Shown piece by piece: positions 1 to 36,468 of a DNA stretch of 64,000 bases. Below the pieces are notes generated by a model. It had not been told where the DNA came from. It did not search any database and saw nothing but the letters and a program-made list of their open reading frames with translations. Source of the stretch: Plotosus lineatus (Eukaryota > Chordata > Actinopteri > Siluriformes > Plotosidae); assembly GCA_024760905.1 (NCBI GenBank), contig CM045729.1, positions 47,773,580 to 47,837,579 of the forward strand, in the 5' to 3' direction. A program made the translations under genes and the position numbers. Every line of letters begins with the position of its first letter. Position 1 is the first letter of the stretch.

Positions 1-199
1 GATCAGTGCTCAGATTTCAAAGTTGCTGTTGGAAACGGGGGATTTCTGTTGAAGCAGATTTCACCTCGCCAGAACTCACTGAGCCGGTGGGAGACTATTT
101 TGGAGATGACAATCACAAATGGAAGATGTTGCAGTGATGACGAAAAGGATCAACCTGTACAAGTGGAAAATGTTGCTGATCATCAACACATGGAACCTG
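1..199 (+). other. unclassified open segment, possible exon
   Basis: Frame 1 is open from the first base through 199, where a consensus-like donor (gtgagtgtctg) occurs. It encodes a charged sequence including DDEKDQPVQVENVADHQH. It does not resemble the DPP10 segment expected upstream. I do not recognise it. A second short open stretch with an acceptor-like ttttcag follows at 371. Could be part of an unrelated gene or an old transposon. Confidence 0.2.
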
Positions 200-244
200 G
201 TGAGTGTCTGTGGTGGCTGTGCACAAAATCACTGTCAGTTTGTG

Positions 245-284
<40 letters not shown>

Positions 285-640
285 ATTTCATGGATTTGTT
301 TTAACTAGAAGAAAATAAACCTTTTATATTTTCATTCATCATAATTATAATATGTGTTCTGTGTGTTTTCAGCTGACAAGGCTATAGGTAATGTGATGCG
401 AGGCGTCCTCCTGTCATTTTTAGAGCAGATCTCTGTGGTGCTGAGGAGGAGGCAGCCTGCTTCAGCGCCGATAGAGCAAAACCAAAAGTTGTCTCTTCCC
501 TTTTCATATACCTGCAAACTAAATGTTTCCCAAGTAGTAACTGAGTATAACAAGTAACTTTCCAATTTTTCCAGAGTATTTTTTGGCATTATAGTGCAAG
601 CTTTATTCTTGAAAAAATTCGAACAACAACAAAAAAGAGT

Positions 641-1497
641 TACCGTATTCAACGTGATAAGCGCCCAGAGTGCTTAAAAAATTGGAGTGGGTGGGCACTT
701 ATTAAAATGTTACCAGCGGAGTGTAACGGTAAGTGCTTATGACCATTGAGGTGGAAAACATGAATTATAACAGAACAATAAAAGAGTTTTACTGGTATTT
801 GTGTTAATCATTTTGTGCTATTAACCAAATGACTTACATGAGAGCTGAAAATAAACAGGAAACAGCATAATTAAAAAAAAAAAGACCCCTTACTTTCCCC
901 TCCCAATGCTGTTCCTCTAAACATTTTTCCAGAGTAAAATCAGGCCAATCAACACAAATCTCAACTTTAGCACATGGCACATTGAACCAATCAACATGAA
1001 CATAAACAAAAGCACATGGCCAGGAACGTCTTTCAATTTATGAAGTTAGTGATCAAAAGAATCGGGTAAAAAATCCTCGTCATCACTTTCTGATAGCTCC
1101 ATATCTGGCTCATTGCTCCATTAATTCAGAACATCCCATAGTTTTACTGTCACAGTTGCCACAGTTAATGGTTCATCGGTTGTTGGACATTTACCAAGAG
1201 AACACAGCAAAATATTTTTCTGTTTTGTAAAGCATGGCGGAACAATCAAATGTGTTGTTGCTGATGAATTTAGACAGTCCCCAGTGGCAGGGGGTCTTGG
1301 AATTCCGTGTAAACTCACTTATACAGGCAGTGAACACCTCATTTTACGGTTACAGTGACAGATCGAATAAAATTGGTAAGTTTGATCTACGATTTTGCTC
1401 CCAGTATACATGGGCGGTTATTAAACGTAAGAGTAAAAACACTGGGATAGGGTGGAGGGCTTATTGGGGCAGGGCGCTTATTACGCCGATTACGGTA
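641..1497. mobile_element. Non-autonomous DNA transposon with GATAAGCGCCC TIRs
   Basis: The left end taccgtattcaacgtgataa matches the inverted right end, which reads taccgtaatcggcgtaataa on the other strand, both running into GCGCCC. Antisense to the window, 1040-1318 holds a broken coding remnant with an acidic end (ELSESDDEDF) that looks like a transposase C-terminus. A shorter relative lies at 47654-48119. Confidence 0.75.
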
Positions 1498-1498
1498 T

Positions 1499-2239
1499 TT
1501 CAATTTTTACAAAACTTTGACTCCAATTTTCTCAAAACTTGGTCACCATTCATGCGGAGACTCAAATGCATGTATCTCAAAAACTAATAAAGGTAATTAA
1601 ATCTGTTTTGTGTCTTATTCAAAAGGATCTGTTCTTTCAAATACAATATTAATCTCATTTTTATTTTTTTTTACCCTTATCCATGATTTTCCTATGCAGC
1701 GTCATATATCTTTATTTACATCTAGTTACTGTGCATCAGCAGCATGAGAATTATATTTTTTTTCTTTGGACAATAGGTGTATAAGAATAACACCATCAAA
1801 CAGCTACACTTTTATAAAACTTCCAAACTTTTGTCTTTTTAAAAATAAACAGGTCAAAACCATAAATTGTATCTCCAAGTAAATTGTTGATCATTAATTC
1901 GTGGAATCTAATGTCGCAGAAAAATGTTTGTGTTATTTTGCCAATAATTGCAGTTTTGCTAAAGTATTGCCTGGGCTTTTGACAGCAGACAATGATGAAA
2001 TACCCATGATATACCGAACTTATTTTGACCAGATACTAATGATAGACCCTGGTTGACATCCATTTAAATAACATGGTAACACGCTTTATAAATCTATGCT
2101 AATAAATCACTGCTGTACTTACACACTTCAGGTATCACTAATGATTTATAAATATTCTGGTAAGATACCAGTATGAGTAGAATTATAAAAAATATGCTCC
2201 ATAGTGCTTAAATCATGCACCAATTCCTTATAATGTATA
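1499..2239. other. AT-rich spacer, nothing recognised
   Basis: No exon-like open stretch or repeat family was recognised; oligo-T runs only. Confidence 0.4.
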
Positions 2240-2812
2240 CAGTAACCCCCCGCCCATTCGCAGTTCAGCGCTTGCGGCCCCGCATATTCGCAGATTAGCG
2301 GCAAACCAGGAAGTTATTGGCACATGATTTAAATTTAGCCAATGGCTGAGAGCTTTTGTTTCTTCCTCCTGCTGATTGGTTGCAAATGATGTGTATACCT
2401 CTTTTTTCCCCCTCCTTCACACACACACACACACACACACGTCATCACCGTGACTGCTTGAATTGTGAATTCACGTTTTTTTTAGTGTGTTTTTAATTAT
2501 TACTTAAGGCCTATGGTGCCACTCAAACGCCCTGCATCTTCTCCAGCTTCTGGTAAAGAACCTAAGCACTTTATTTCTTCATAAATATTATCACAGTACA
2601 AAATTAAAAAGTTTTTACTCAATCATTACTACATTTTACCGCATAATTACTGTATTAATGAGTAAGACTGTCTATAGAATGTGTTTAAGGAGCATATTTT
2701 AGTGCATGTAATTTCATACATAGGCTTTTAAAACCGCATCAATAATTCTCGGATTTTCAGGATTCGAAGGAAGGGGTAGAACGTAACCACCGCGAATAAC
2801 AGGGGGTTACTG
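2240..2812. mobile_element. pogo/Tigger-like MITE (CAGTAACCCCC TIRs)
   Basis: It starts CAGTAACCCCCCG and ends with the inverse CGGGGGTTACTG-type sequence (agggggttactg), flanked on both sides by TA, the target duplication of Tc1/mariner/pogo elements. ATTCGC and GCGAAT lie just inside each end. A CA run is at 2419-2440. A related fragment is at 61415-61566. Confidence 0.8.
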
Positions 2813-3088
2813 TAATAATACTGTCACATAAATCATTCTATTTATTGTAATACATGTGGGTTATTTCACAAACTTCACATAATTGTTAAGCACATGTAAT
2901 ATTTATTAATTATACCCAAACACACAATATATACAGTACAGTGCATCCATCAATGTGACCTTCTTAAATTATTTCCGAGCATAGGTAGGTTATTATATCT
3001 TGTTTAATAATTATTGGCCTTTCGGCTCTAAAGTTCTGTGAAAATACTGAGTTTCCCATGACCACTGGCTTGTGCTTTTATCTGGCAG
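2813..3088. other. Upstream intron sequence
   Basis: AT-rich, ending in the acceptor of the first recognised dpp10 exon. No further exon recognised. Confidence 0.4.
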
Positions 3089-24186
<21,098 letters not shown>

Positions 24187-24218
24187 TCTGCAGAGAATAT
24201 AAACAGCAGGACCTTTTA

Positions 24219-24252
24219 ACACACACACACACACACACAGGCACACACACAG

Positions 24253-24308
<56 letters not shown>
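24219..24308. repeat. CA microsatellite in the dpp10 3' UTR
   Basis: Starts about 33 bp after the TAA, with CAGGCA interruptions. Confidence 0.97.
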
Positions 24309-24310
<2 letters not shown>

Positions 24311-24516
24311 CATACATCACACATCACCATTGCTCCCTGTAGGATCCCACCTTACAGAGGCCTGCAACACAAAATAGAAAGATTTTTAGATTTTGGATAA
24401 GAGTGCTGGTGTGTGTGCGTGTTTGATTAAGATATGTATATATGCATGTGGGTTTATTTGTTGATAATCAGACCATGTGGATATTGAGGTATGGACCTAA
24501 AGGTGTAGGTGTTTTG

Positions 24517-24517
<1 letters not shown>

Positions 24518-24573
<56 letters not shown>

Positions 24574-24592
24574 CACATGTGTACGCACGCAT

Positions 24593-24638
<46 letters not shown>

Positions 24639-24676
24639 GTGTGCGTGTGTGTGTGGGTGTGTGTATGTGTGTTTTC
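24518..24676. repeat. TG microsatellite, interrupted
   Basis: Two TG blocks separated by atgcacatgtgtacgcacgc. Confidence 0.97.
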
Positions 24677-24907
24677 GCGTGTGTCTGATGGTTGACATTT
24701 GTAACTGGAAATGAACTTGGTTGCTACAGCAACAGCAAATTGTTCACATATCAGAAATCACTGCTATCTTAAGCCAGATGCTTTGTGCTTGGACCAATCA
24801 CAGCACAGATTTTTCAATTTCATCTTTGTTTGGCCAATCACCGTGAAAATTATTTGTTTACATGAACCTGATCCAGTTACACAGTTGCATGTTTGTGTGG
24901 GGTTTTT

Positions 24908-25108
24908 TGTTTGTTTGTTTGTTTGTTTGTTTGTTTTTTGTTTTTCTTCAAATCTCTGTGCAGTAGATACTGGTACAAAATGGCTGTACTTTGTTACCAC
25001 ACAAGAAAATGCTTTCCGTGTCTTTGGTAACTATCTTTATCAAGAACAATTGGCATTTCCATGAACTCTATACCACTCTGAGAGGTTAAAACAACAAGGC
25101 TGACTCGT

Positions 25109-25154
<46 letters not shown>

Positions 25155-25161
25155 AGAGAAA
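24908..25161. repeat. TTTG tetranucleotide and CA microsatellites
   Basis: (TTTG)n at 24908-24938 and (CA)n at 25110-25152 followed by a short GA run. Confidence 0.95.
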
Positions 25162-26525
25162 ATTTACTGAATGTGGTAGATCAGATGTCCTGTCCACACA
25201 CACAAACTGTGTCCAACAGGTGAAGCTATTTATTTCAGTAGGACATGTTTCTGCATCAATATTTCTCAACTGTAGTTCAAACAACAGTGATTTCAACTAA
25301 TAGCTGTTATTTGATGTGATCACTGTGAGTATCTTACTCCTTCCAGAGTCACTTATAAATTTATTTCACATGAATATTGCCATGTCCACAGTTTTCTACA
25401 AAAGAAACAAAGGGTGAACATGGAACGGAGAAAAGGAGAAAATAGAACTGAATATACTGTCCAATTATTATTTATCATTTAACATATAAACACAATCTAA
25501 GAGTTCAGTTCAGTTCATTTTCTGTAACCGCTTAATCTTAATTAGGGTTGCGAGGATGCTGGCGCCCATCCCAGCTGACTCCGGGCAAGGGCAGAGTACA
25601 CCCTGGACAGCTCAATCTAAGAGTGACGTTAGTAATAGAGCCATTGTAATTTGAACAAGCTATGATATCGAAAATGATAGCAAGTTATAAAGGTCTATTT
25701 AAGCCCACTAACCTCCGTTTTATTCCTTTATCAATTTTCTCCTTTTCATTTCTTTTTTTACTTCACTTTTAATATACAACTATTTTTATTTATTTATTTA
25801 ATTACTTTTGATCAGAAGTTTTGAAGATGGACAACTCGCATCTCCAGACTCAAATGAAATACTTATCAAATGTGTATCTACATATCCTACAATAAACATG
25901 TCTCTATTTCATGGGAAGGTAAAGTAAGCACCAAATACACTGCTGATCTCCTCATGCATTACCCACAGAGATGAATACTGGACAAATGTGCCTCATGGTC
26001 CCAATATAGGTATAATAGAGGCTTTGCACATTTCTGTTTACCATATGTTGATTATTTGTAATAATGTCTAATGTTTTGATAAGCTATAAATACTGCTTTA
26101 AATACTGCCTTGTTTTACCGTATTGCATGGTATTACTAAAATATTACAATACAGATGGTAGTAGTGGTCATGAGTGCACTTAAAGTGTAGTCTCTGTATT
26201 GGGAAGATTTATTGACCAATGTACTTGGCAACACTGCATCAGGCACATCAGTCACTTGCAGAAAGAAAAGAAAATGTTTACATCCTAAGTTGTGTTCATA
26301 AAATATGAAACAATTCATTCATTCATTCATAGCCACTATGGTCATTAGTTTATTTGAGTGAAATCTGGACTAATATAGTGCGAGTGGTTTTTCCAGGACC
26401 CCATGCACACATTAAGATAATCACTGATGTCTGTGGGCTACTAGGCATAACCAGGCCACCAATGGTATTTATAAGAGGTAGAAACCCACACAAGAATACG
26501 AGCTGTGAGGTAACTGTAATTTAGT
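25162..26525. other. Intergenic sequence
   Basis: A 5' fragment of the main SINE in antisense at about 25508-25616 (gtaaccgcttaatcttaatt, ggcagagtacaccctggaca). An AATAAA at 25891 is a candidate polyadenylation signal for the plus gene. The rest is unclassified. Confidence 0.5.
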
Positions 26526-26529
26526 TCAA

Positions 26530-26750
26530 TTCAATTTTTTTTTTTGTTTTTATTATTTGCATACTGAGATGAATAGACATTGTCACAAAGCAGCTTTAGA
26601 GAAATTTGTGTATTCTGGATATAAATCTTAAATGTATAAATTTATCCCTAATTAGCAAGCCTGTAGAGGGGAAAAGGGGAAAAGTGTAGCAAGGGAAAAA
26701 CCTAAATAGGAACCAAACTCTGAAGGCAACTTCTCTTGAGTGATTCCGGA
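26530..26750 (+). repeat. Common fish interspersed repeat
   Basis: acattgtcacaaagcagctt, aatgtataaatttatcccta and ggaaccaaactctgaaggca are words of a repeat I recall as abundant in otophysan fish; a fragment also lies near 9110. Confidence 0.55.
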
Positions 26751-27099
26751 TGACTCCAGATATATAGACCATAAATAATTCACTTCAATGGCGAAGTGCT
26801 ATAAAATTAAAAATTGTAGTTGTAAACCAGAAACCCTCAATTGAGGCTGCGGGGAGGCTAGCGACCATTTCAGTTGGCCCTGGTGAGAATAGAGCTTGTT
26901 CTTGTGTTGTCTAAACTAATAAAAGTTCTGTTAGACTTGGTGAGTACCACTGAATAGTTAGTAATCTATACAGTGATACCCACCTTGCCTGGGAGTAATT
27001 ACAGTACACAGTTTGGTGCCTCATTTTTTGCCACTTTTACAAAAGATTTAAGTAACTTTTTGTCCCCAAATTAATTTTTATTTCAATACTTGAGAGCAG

Positions 27100-27407
27100 T
27101 GGAGCCGGTGGTGTAGTGGTTATGGTGCTGGGCTCAAGATCGGGAGGTTGTGTGTTCAAATCCCAGTGAGACCCTCCACTGTGCTAAGACCTCTGGGCAA
27201 GGTCTGAACCATAAGTGTGCCTCTGTTCACCCAGCAGTGTAAATGGGAACCAGTAAAAATATACTGGGAAGGTAAATTGCGATGGACTAGCGTCCCATCC
27301 AGGAGGATTTGTACTCCTAGTTGCTTCATGCTACAGAATCCGGGGATAAGCACCAGCCTGATGAGCCAGTAGGCTCAGGTGTAAAAAGCCCAACGGACTT
27401 TACTTTA
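27100..27407 (+). repeat. Second SINE family, near full length
   Basis: Head ggagccggtggtgtagtggt, B box ttgtgtgttcaaatccc, body ggcaaggtctgaaccataag, tail tgatgagccagtaggctcag. The second copy is at 46108-46415. Confidence 0.88.
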
Positions 27408-27415
27408 CCTTACAG

Positions 27416-27997
<582 letters not shown>

Positions 27998-28188
27998 CCT
28001 TACAGTGATACCCACCTTGCGTGGGAGTAATTACAGTACGCAGTCGGGTGCCTCATTTTTGCAACTTTTACAAAAGCTTTTAAGTAACTTTTTGTTCAAG
28101 TAAATAAAAAATTAATTTTGTTTCAAGACTTGACAGCAGTTTCCAGTACAAATTTCAGCATAATTGAGGTAATTCCTTTTTTCTAAAA

Positions 28189-28485
28189 GACTTTTTTTTT
28201 TTTTTTTTTTTTTTTTTATCAGATAACAATTTGTCATGGCTACCAAATGTTTCCTTATGATCTGTTTTCATTGATTTAAAAAATTTTCCATCCTCGAATT
28301 TTCTATCATACTGTCAGAATTTACAGGCTGAAGCATGTTTGGAAGGTTTTATTTTACTTTATTTTTCATCTGTTCTAACATCTCCTGTGAAAGCTGTCCT
28401 TTTCTATGGAACTTTAGGATCTTTTGTTGTTCTCCCATAACTTTACTATTCTCCCAAATCAATTTTGCTCCCATATTACTAATGT
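28189..28485. other. Oligo-T run and unclassified spacer
   Basis: About 29 T residues at 28189-28217, then AT-rich sequence. Confidence 0.5.
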
Positions 28486-29044
28486 ACCATATTTTGCAGG
28501 CCATAAGGTGCACTGGATTATAAGGCGCAATATCAATAAATGATGATTGACTGGTCTATTTTCATATATAAAGCTTATTAAGCGAAACAAGAGTCAGAAA
28601 AGTCAAACTTTATTCAACTCCTTCACAATAACGCTCAACATTGTTCAGTTATAACAATATAAAACGATAAACTCACTTTTTTCAGTCCGTCCCTCTTCCA
28701 TAAATCCATCAAATTCTTCATCTTCAGTGTCTGAGTTTAACAGTTTCAATATCAACCCCGGATCCCTCGAACTTTGAACAACCTGTTGACACCAATATCT
28801 AGCAGTTCATGTTCTTTCTTTAATCTGCCCGGAATGATGGCAAGCTCAGAATTAGTTTGCTTCACTTGGGTTTTGACGGTATCAGTGAGATTGGCGCATG
28901 GAGTCGCAGATCAATAGGGACAGATCTCTGCGGTAGCCGTAATGCTCCAACAATCCATCAAGCTTCGTCAAGACATAAAGCACACCGTCAATTTTTGAGA
29001 AAATTAAAGGATTTTAAGTGTGCCTTATCGTCCAAAAAATACGG
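28486..29044. mobile_element. MITE with CCGTATTTT TIRs
   Basis: Left ccatattttgcaggccataa plus ggtgcac; right, inverted, ccgtattttttggacgataa plus ggcacac. 559 bp, no transposase. Confidence 0.8.
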
Positions 29045-29329
29045 CTTTGCATTTACATTTTTCGCATAAAGGGAATTGTTGACTCAATCAATTGATTGGT
29101 AAACTTTTTGTTTACGCTTTGTGATAGAGCAAACAACACAACACCTGCTGACATAGTGGTAAGTGTAGCCCTGTAAGTTCTGCATTATATGTAGCTATTG
29201 GACCCCCAGTCGAAATACGTGAGACGTCTGAATTTCTGAACTTCCTACCTTGCTTTTACAACCCTTTGCCAGATTCTTCTGCCTTTAAACCTTTGTCAGT
29301 ATCTACACAAACCAGAACAGTCATTAATT

Positions 29330-29555
29330 TTTGAATCAATTAATCCCAGTTAGGGTCATAGGGAGGATGGTGTCCATCTCAACCTGTACACCCTAAACAG
29401 CTCACCTGGCATTGCAGGGCAGAAATATGCTGACAGCAGCTCAGTGTCTTCTTCTTTATGAACGACAATAATGGATCTTTTATATGCCTCTCACCACTTG
29501 AACCCCCGACCTTCAGATCAGTAAGCCAGCACCCTATCACCGGGCCAACATCTCC
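29330..29555 (-). repeat. Diverged antisense SINE
   Basis: gtacaccctaaacagctcac, tggcattgcagggcagaaat and ttgaacccccgaccttcaga are the inverse of the main SINE. Confidence 0.75.
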
Positions 29556-30884
29556 CCTCCAAACTAGAACATAAAGGAGTTATTCAATCGATATGCCAGT
29601 AATAATAACCAATAGGATTATACTAAATGTAAATTTAAAAAGACAAAACAGTGCTCATGGGATTTTTAAGTAAGTACATGGGAATTTCAATATCTTGTTT
29701 ACTGTAAACCTTTTAACACTCATGTCTCCATATACATTTTGTCAAGTTAGTTAAAATTTCATAAGTGTGATTCCCGGTGAAAGTGGAACACTTTTAGGCA
29801 AAAGGACAGCGAACTCACTCTAATATACAATACATAAGGAATCACTATTATTTTATACTAATGACATCAAATAGCAGTGGTCACATAAATATAATATTCA
29901 AGTAACAACAGTAAAAATGTTATTAATTCTTGAACATGTGCTACTTGAACAAAATACATTCATATGCTGGACTCCAGTTTAATTTGTGTTTACCTCATCA
30001 CTTTAGAGCGTTTTGCATTATTTTTGTTAATGTATTTAAACTGCAAGTGTATTACCGATATGTCTGAGTAAAGAGAATTTGCACAATTATGCCACAGGAA
30101 ACAAATTAAAGATAGGCAACAGACCACACATGGAGACTACAATAGCCTACAAGTGATAGTAGTGCTTCAGAGTGTGATGGATTTCTGTGTAGTTGTCATT
30201 AGTCTAGCTTATAGGGTAACAGCACCAAAGTGTAGTACACAGCATGCTGGGGGACTGTTTCCTTTGTAATCCTTAGATGTAAATTATTAAAATGACAGGA
30301 GCACATTAAAAGAATAAATGAGAGCTTCATGCTAATGGCACAGCATGATGTACTGAAAGCCTGAGTGGAATTTATGAAAAACTGAAACCTGTTCAAAAAC
30401 AGTTCTGTGACTAAAGATAAAAAACATGAGTTGAATGTGGAACCTAAATAAGAATATTCTGTACCATACCATGTTTAAATCCTTAGTGCAGTCATTAAAG
30501 TCTTAGTGTGGACAGGCCCTGTTTCAGGGTGCATGTGTGTATATAGTAGTCTCCAGAGGTGGCGGTATGATTTGTACAGAAAAGTGTATCCAGTACATAC
30601 AGTATATTTTTGCGATTTATCAGATATCATTGTAGTTTAGCCAGCAGGGTGGATATTGTCATCAGTACATGTGTTGATTTGATTGTTTTCTCTTTTGTAA
30701 TTCAGATTTACTGTATTCTCTGCTTTATTTTTCGTTGGTTGGTTGGTTGGTTGGGATCAGGGCAATGAGAAGGAAGAGAGGTTGGAGGTTTGGGCTTTTC
30801 TGTCCTTGAGTTATGACTATGAATAAACAGCTCATCCAAACTGACCCAGACTCAGTGATTTCATGTACTGTCATGCCCTTGTAA
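29556..30884. other. Intergenic sequence, nothing recognised
   Basis: Unclassified DNA; a short (TTGG)n at about 30732-30755. Confidence 0.4.
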
Positions 30885-31479
30885 CAGTGCTTCTCAAATA
30901 GTGGGGCGTGCCCCTGATGCCAGGGGGTGGGGGTGGGTATGACCCTTGGGAACATGCTTTTCTGGAATTGTGTACAAGCATTAAGTGTAACAGCACGTCC
31001 ACTCCACTAGTTGGCAGTGGCGCTGTCATTGTCGTGCTATGGTGTAGCGGTTTTTCACACGAGCAAACGATGTGAAGTGCAGTAAACAACACCTCAAGAA
31101 ACAAAACGGAAAAATTTCTAACAGGAACAAAGAGAAATGTGGAGAGAGACAGAGATATTAAGACACGGATAAGACAAGTTGAATGAGTTTCAATAAAGAT
31201 GTTTTTTTTTTATTTATTTCAGGCACACTGGTGCACTTTACATTTTTTCTATTACAGATTAAAAAACAATGTTAATGAAATTTTTCTTTATTGTAAGTGG
31301 AACTATATTTCTTTCTTTTTTGTTTTTAATGCTAATTAAGATGCAATGCTATGCAGAGTGTGCTAATAATTTTATAGACAAATAATACTATTTATAGTCG
31401 CTCACGGGGTGGTGGGTGGGGCGTGAAATATTTTTTTCTTCAGGGGGAGGGGGGCACAGAAAATAATTAAGAAACACTG
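30885..31479. mobile_element. hAT-like element (CAGTGCTTCTCAA ends)
   Basis: Left cagtgcttctcaaatagtgg plus ggcgtgc; right, inverted, cagtgtttcttaattatttt. The flanking 8-mers ccttgtaa and tcttatag match at only 5 of 8 positions, so the target duplication is eroded or absent. Confidence 0.7.
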
Positions 31480-31587
31480 TCTTATAGTAAAGTGTCATAA
31501 ATCTTTTTATATATAGTTATATAAAAATTAATATTAGTGAATGTATACTAGTATAACAAGAGGAGAAACCAACTAAAATAATGTGGT

Positions 31588-33555
<1,968 letters not shown>

Positions 33556-33559
33556 TGTA

Positions 33560-34002
33560 TACCAATCAGCCAAAATATTAAAAACCATTATGGCCATTGA
33601 GAGAAGAGTGAATAGGATTAATTATCATGGTACAGTGGCACCTGCCAAGAAGAGAGATGTATTGTACTGGCTGAACAACTGGATTTATTCATCACAAAAA
33701 TGGCAGCTCTTGTGGGGTGTTGCTGTATGCAGTGGTAAGCTCCTACCAAAGATGGTGCATGGAAGGACAAACAGCAAACTGGCAACAGTGTCTCACTGAT
33801 GGGCATGGCAAGCAAATGATAGTACAAGTGTTCTAATTCCACAGACAGGCCACTGTAGCACAAACTGCTGAAACTGTTAATGCTGCACATGATCCAAGGG
33901 TGTGTACTGAACACAAGACATGCATTCTACCTTGCAACGTACTGTATGGGGTCACCTAGCTGCAAACCATACAGGTGGTGTTAATGTTATGGCTGATCAT
34001 TG
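33560..34002 (+). mobile_element. Internally deleted Tc1-like element
   Basis: Ends taccaatcagccaaaatatt and, inverted, caatgatcagccataacatt, with TA on both sides. The interior keeps tgtggggtgttgctgtatgc and tccacagacaggccactgta words of a transposase frame; most of the gene is deleted. Confidence 0.8.
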
Positions 34003-34017
34003 TACATTGCCTGACTC

Positions 34018-34362
34018 ATCATTTTCTGTAACCGTTTAATCCTCACTATGGTCGCAGGGAGGTTGGTGCCCATCCCAGCCAGCTCCGGGCGAGGGCAGAG
34101 TACACCCTGGACAGCTTGCCAGGCCATCGCAGGGTAGAAACGTGCAGACGGCGTTGCAGCCTTCTCTTGTCGAAAGTCAGCAATAGTTCTTTTACATGCC
34201 TCACACCATAGACAGTGAGACACATGGCCGGACTTTGATAACCCAGTTAGCTGCACTGGGGGGACGGGGACAGTGACAAGCTAGTGGGGAATGGGACTCG
34301 AACCCCCAACCTTTGGATCAGCGATCCAACACCCTATACCACTAGACCACCGCTGCCCCTTA
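34018..34362 (-). repeat. Full-length antisense SINE
   Basis: Contains gtaaccgtttaatcctcact, ggcagagtacaccctggaca, gataacccagttagctgcac, gggactcgaacccccaacct and ccactagaccaccgctgcc; the best reference copy of the main family in this window. Confidence 0.93.
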
Positions 34363-35520
34363 CACAAGGGGACATTGCCTGGCAAAAATAATAATAATAA
34401 TAATAATTAAAATGAATAAATAAGAATACACAAAAACATAAATCCATAAATGTATGTTGATTATATTTTGATATTACATTTTTTTTCATCCAGAGAGGCA
34501 TTATTTTCTGCTGAGACCATTTTTTTCAGCATGTCCCAGTTGGGTTAAGGTCAGGACTCTGTCGTGCTCAATTCATGTGTGAAAATGATTTTTCATGCTC
34601 CCTGAACCATTCTTTCTTAGTTTGAGCATGAAGAATCATGCTGGTGTTGTCCTGTTATATGTCCATGCTATCAGGGAAGATGGAATAACCGATTTTTCAG
34701 TACATTCAGCCCAACTAACAGGTAAAACTGGACTTCTCGGCATAGCACAGTGGTTTAGCAGTTAGCACTGGTACCTCCCCACTGGCTACTCCAAATTGCT
34801 CATCGGTGTCAATTGTTTATTTTCATTTTGCTTCTGCACTGGATTGGCAACCTGTTCAGAATATGCACGACCTCGCACAGCGCATGCTGAGCTTTACCCA
34901 GCCTCCCGTACCACCCTGACTGATAAGCACTATAGATAGAAGATGGCTGGACTCATCGGCTTGTGTGAACCTTCCCCTTTTCTTGTTTAATCATCATGCT
35001 CCCTGTTGAAGCCTATAAGTCCCATTAGCCTGAGCAACAAGTGAGTTTCTAATGTCCACACAGCTGCTTCGCTTGTGAGTACTGTATCTGATAAGTGTTC
35101 TCATTGCGTTACATTTTCAATGGGAAAATGGTCTTAATTGTAAACTCAGCCCGGAGTTCTACTATTGATTGTTTTATGATTTGAATTCATGGTCTGTAAC
35201 AGGGTTTGTCAAAGCACATTTTTGTCTGCATACTTGACACTTCAGCATCTTGATGACAAGTTGTTATAATACTGTTCTTCAATCCTTATTTAAATACAGA
35301 CAGTTACTTTTTTGAACAGGGAGTGTACATAACACCCACACTCTATTAAAGCCTTCAGTTACACATGGACTTGCATTCGTTGCATTAATTGAATTTATGT
35401 AGGAATAAGAGAAGCAAAGTTATTTTCTACAGCTCAGTTTTAATTACAGTATGATATTTACTTCATATTTGTTTTATGTGCTGAATGTGTAGTCTTTTAT
35501 ATGCTACATGAATGGATACT

Positions 35521-35560
<40 letters not shown>

Positions 35561-36342
35561 TTACACAAAACAAGACAGAGAATAATTAATTACTGCATTA
35601 ACATATAATGAATGTTCATCAAGATAACATTAACCAGGTTCATGTTCACAGCATTTGTCTTGATAGATAGAGACTCAATTTTAAATAAGCAGTATTTAAT
35701 AGTAAAATTTATTCAACCTTACTTCTCAAACAGTCTAAAAATCAATTTTGTATTGATTAAATAACAGAAAAAAAAACAGAAAAGGGGGTGAGAATATGCT
35801 TAAAAGCCCATAAGTAATCATTTTTTATTTCCAGTATCTTAGCTGGTGCAACAAACAAAACAAAACAGAAAAGTAAATTCTCACTTTTGGTGCTTCATCG
35901 GTCTAATGTACAAGTATTTAAACATGCTTTAGTCAATCATCCTTCATTTCTGGATGCTTTTTAAAAATCCATCATTAGTCTTTCTTTATTGCAGTATCTT
36001 TAGCTTTATGTTGATGATATAATGATCATTGATCTTGTCTAAGTATTTTATAGGCTTCATAGATATTGTAAACTGAGTCACTCATTCCAGTACACTCTCT
36101 ACCAACACAACACAATTTATCTTTCACAATCTCAGACAGTCATTGCAAATCTGGCCAGTATGTTACTCAATGAGGCTGCTCCACTGCTACACCAGATATG
36201 AAAGCCTTCAGTGCCTCTGGCAGGCAGAAGTGGGACCAGTGGGATTAGAATAAAGTCACCCATGACAAGGATGCTTGTTATGGCAACCATCTTGTCCTTA
36301 AATCCAACCCGAGTCCAGTTGAGATCACTTAAGCCACAGATG
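34363..36342. other. Intergenic sequence next to the minus gene's 3' end
   Basis: A short ATA-type run near 34388; a degraded common repeat at about 34740-34940; (CA)n at 35523-35557; a minus-strand AATAAA at 35985-35990 that could serve the minus gene, about 350 nt past its stop. Confidence 0.5.
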
Positions 36343-36468
36343 CTAGTCCTCCTCTCTGGTTTCCATAGTGACTACAGTGTTTTTATGGAAGCACTCTCTG
36401 AAGAAGGTGATGACAGAGCTCAGCAAGTAGTGTTTGTTACTGATGTCATGGCCCTCATCAGGGAAAAT
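36343..36468 (-). CDS. DPP-like paralogue terminal exon (FPDEGH...REED stop)
   Basis: 126 nt including TAG. Acceptor aaataatgtag. It begins [12 protein letters not shown], contains ITFFRECF (compare FFVECF in DPP6 and FFSDCL in DPP10) and ends METREED. The triad-position His is retained. Confidence 0.9.
   Translation of the reverse strand: MFPDEGHDISNKHYLLSSVITFFRECFHKNTVVTMETREED

Noticed and set aside
1..199. This segment as the DPP10 exon before 3089
   Set aside because: There is a faint resemblance around SLSRWETI to the DPP10 SGNWEVI word, but the rest does not align and the donor phase (one extra base) does not fit the exon at 3089.
34270..34362. tRNA-like sequence with good A and B boxes
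   Set aside because: It is the head of a SINE with the full SINE body attached and many sister copies; no clean cloverleaf gene end.
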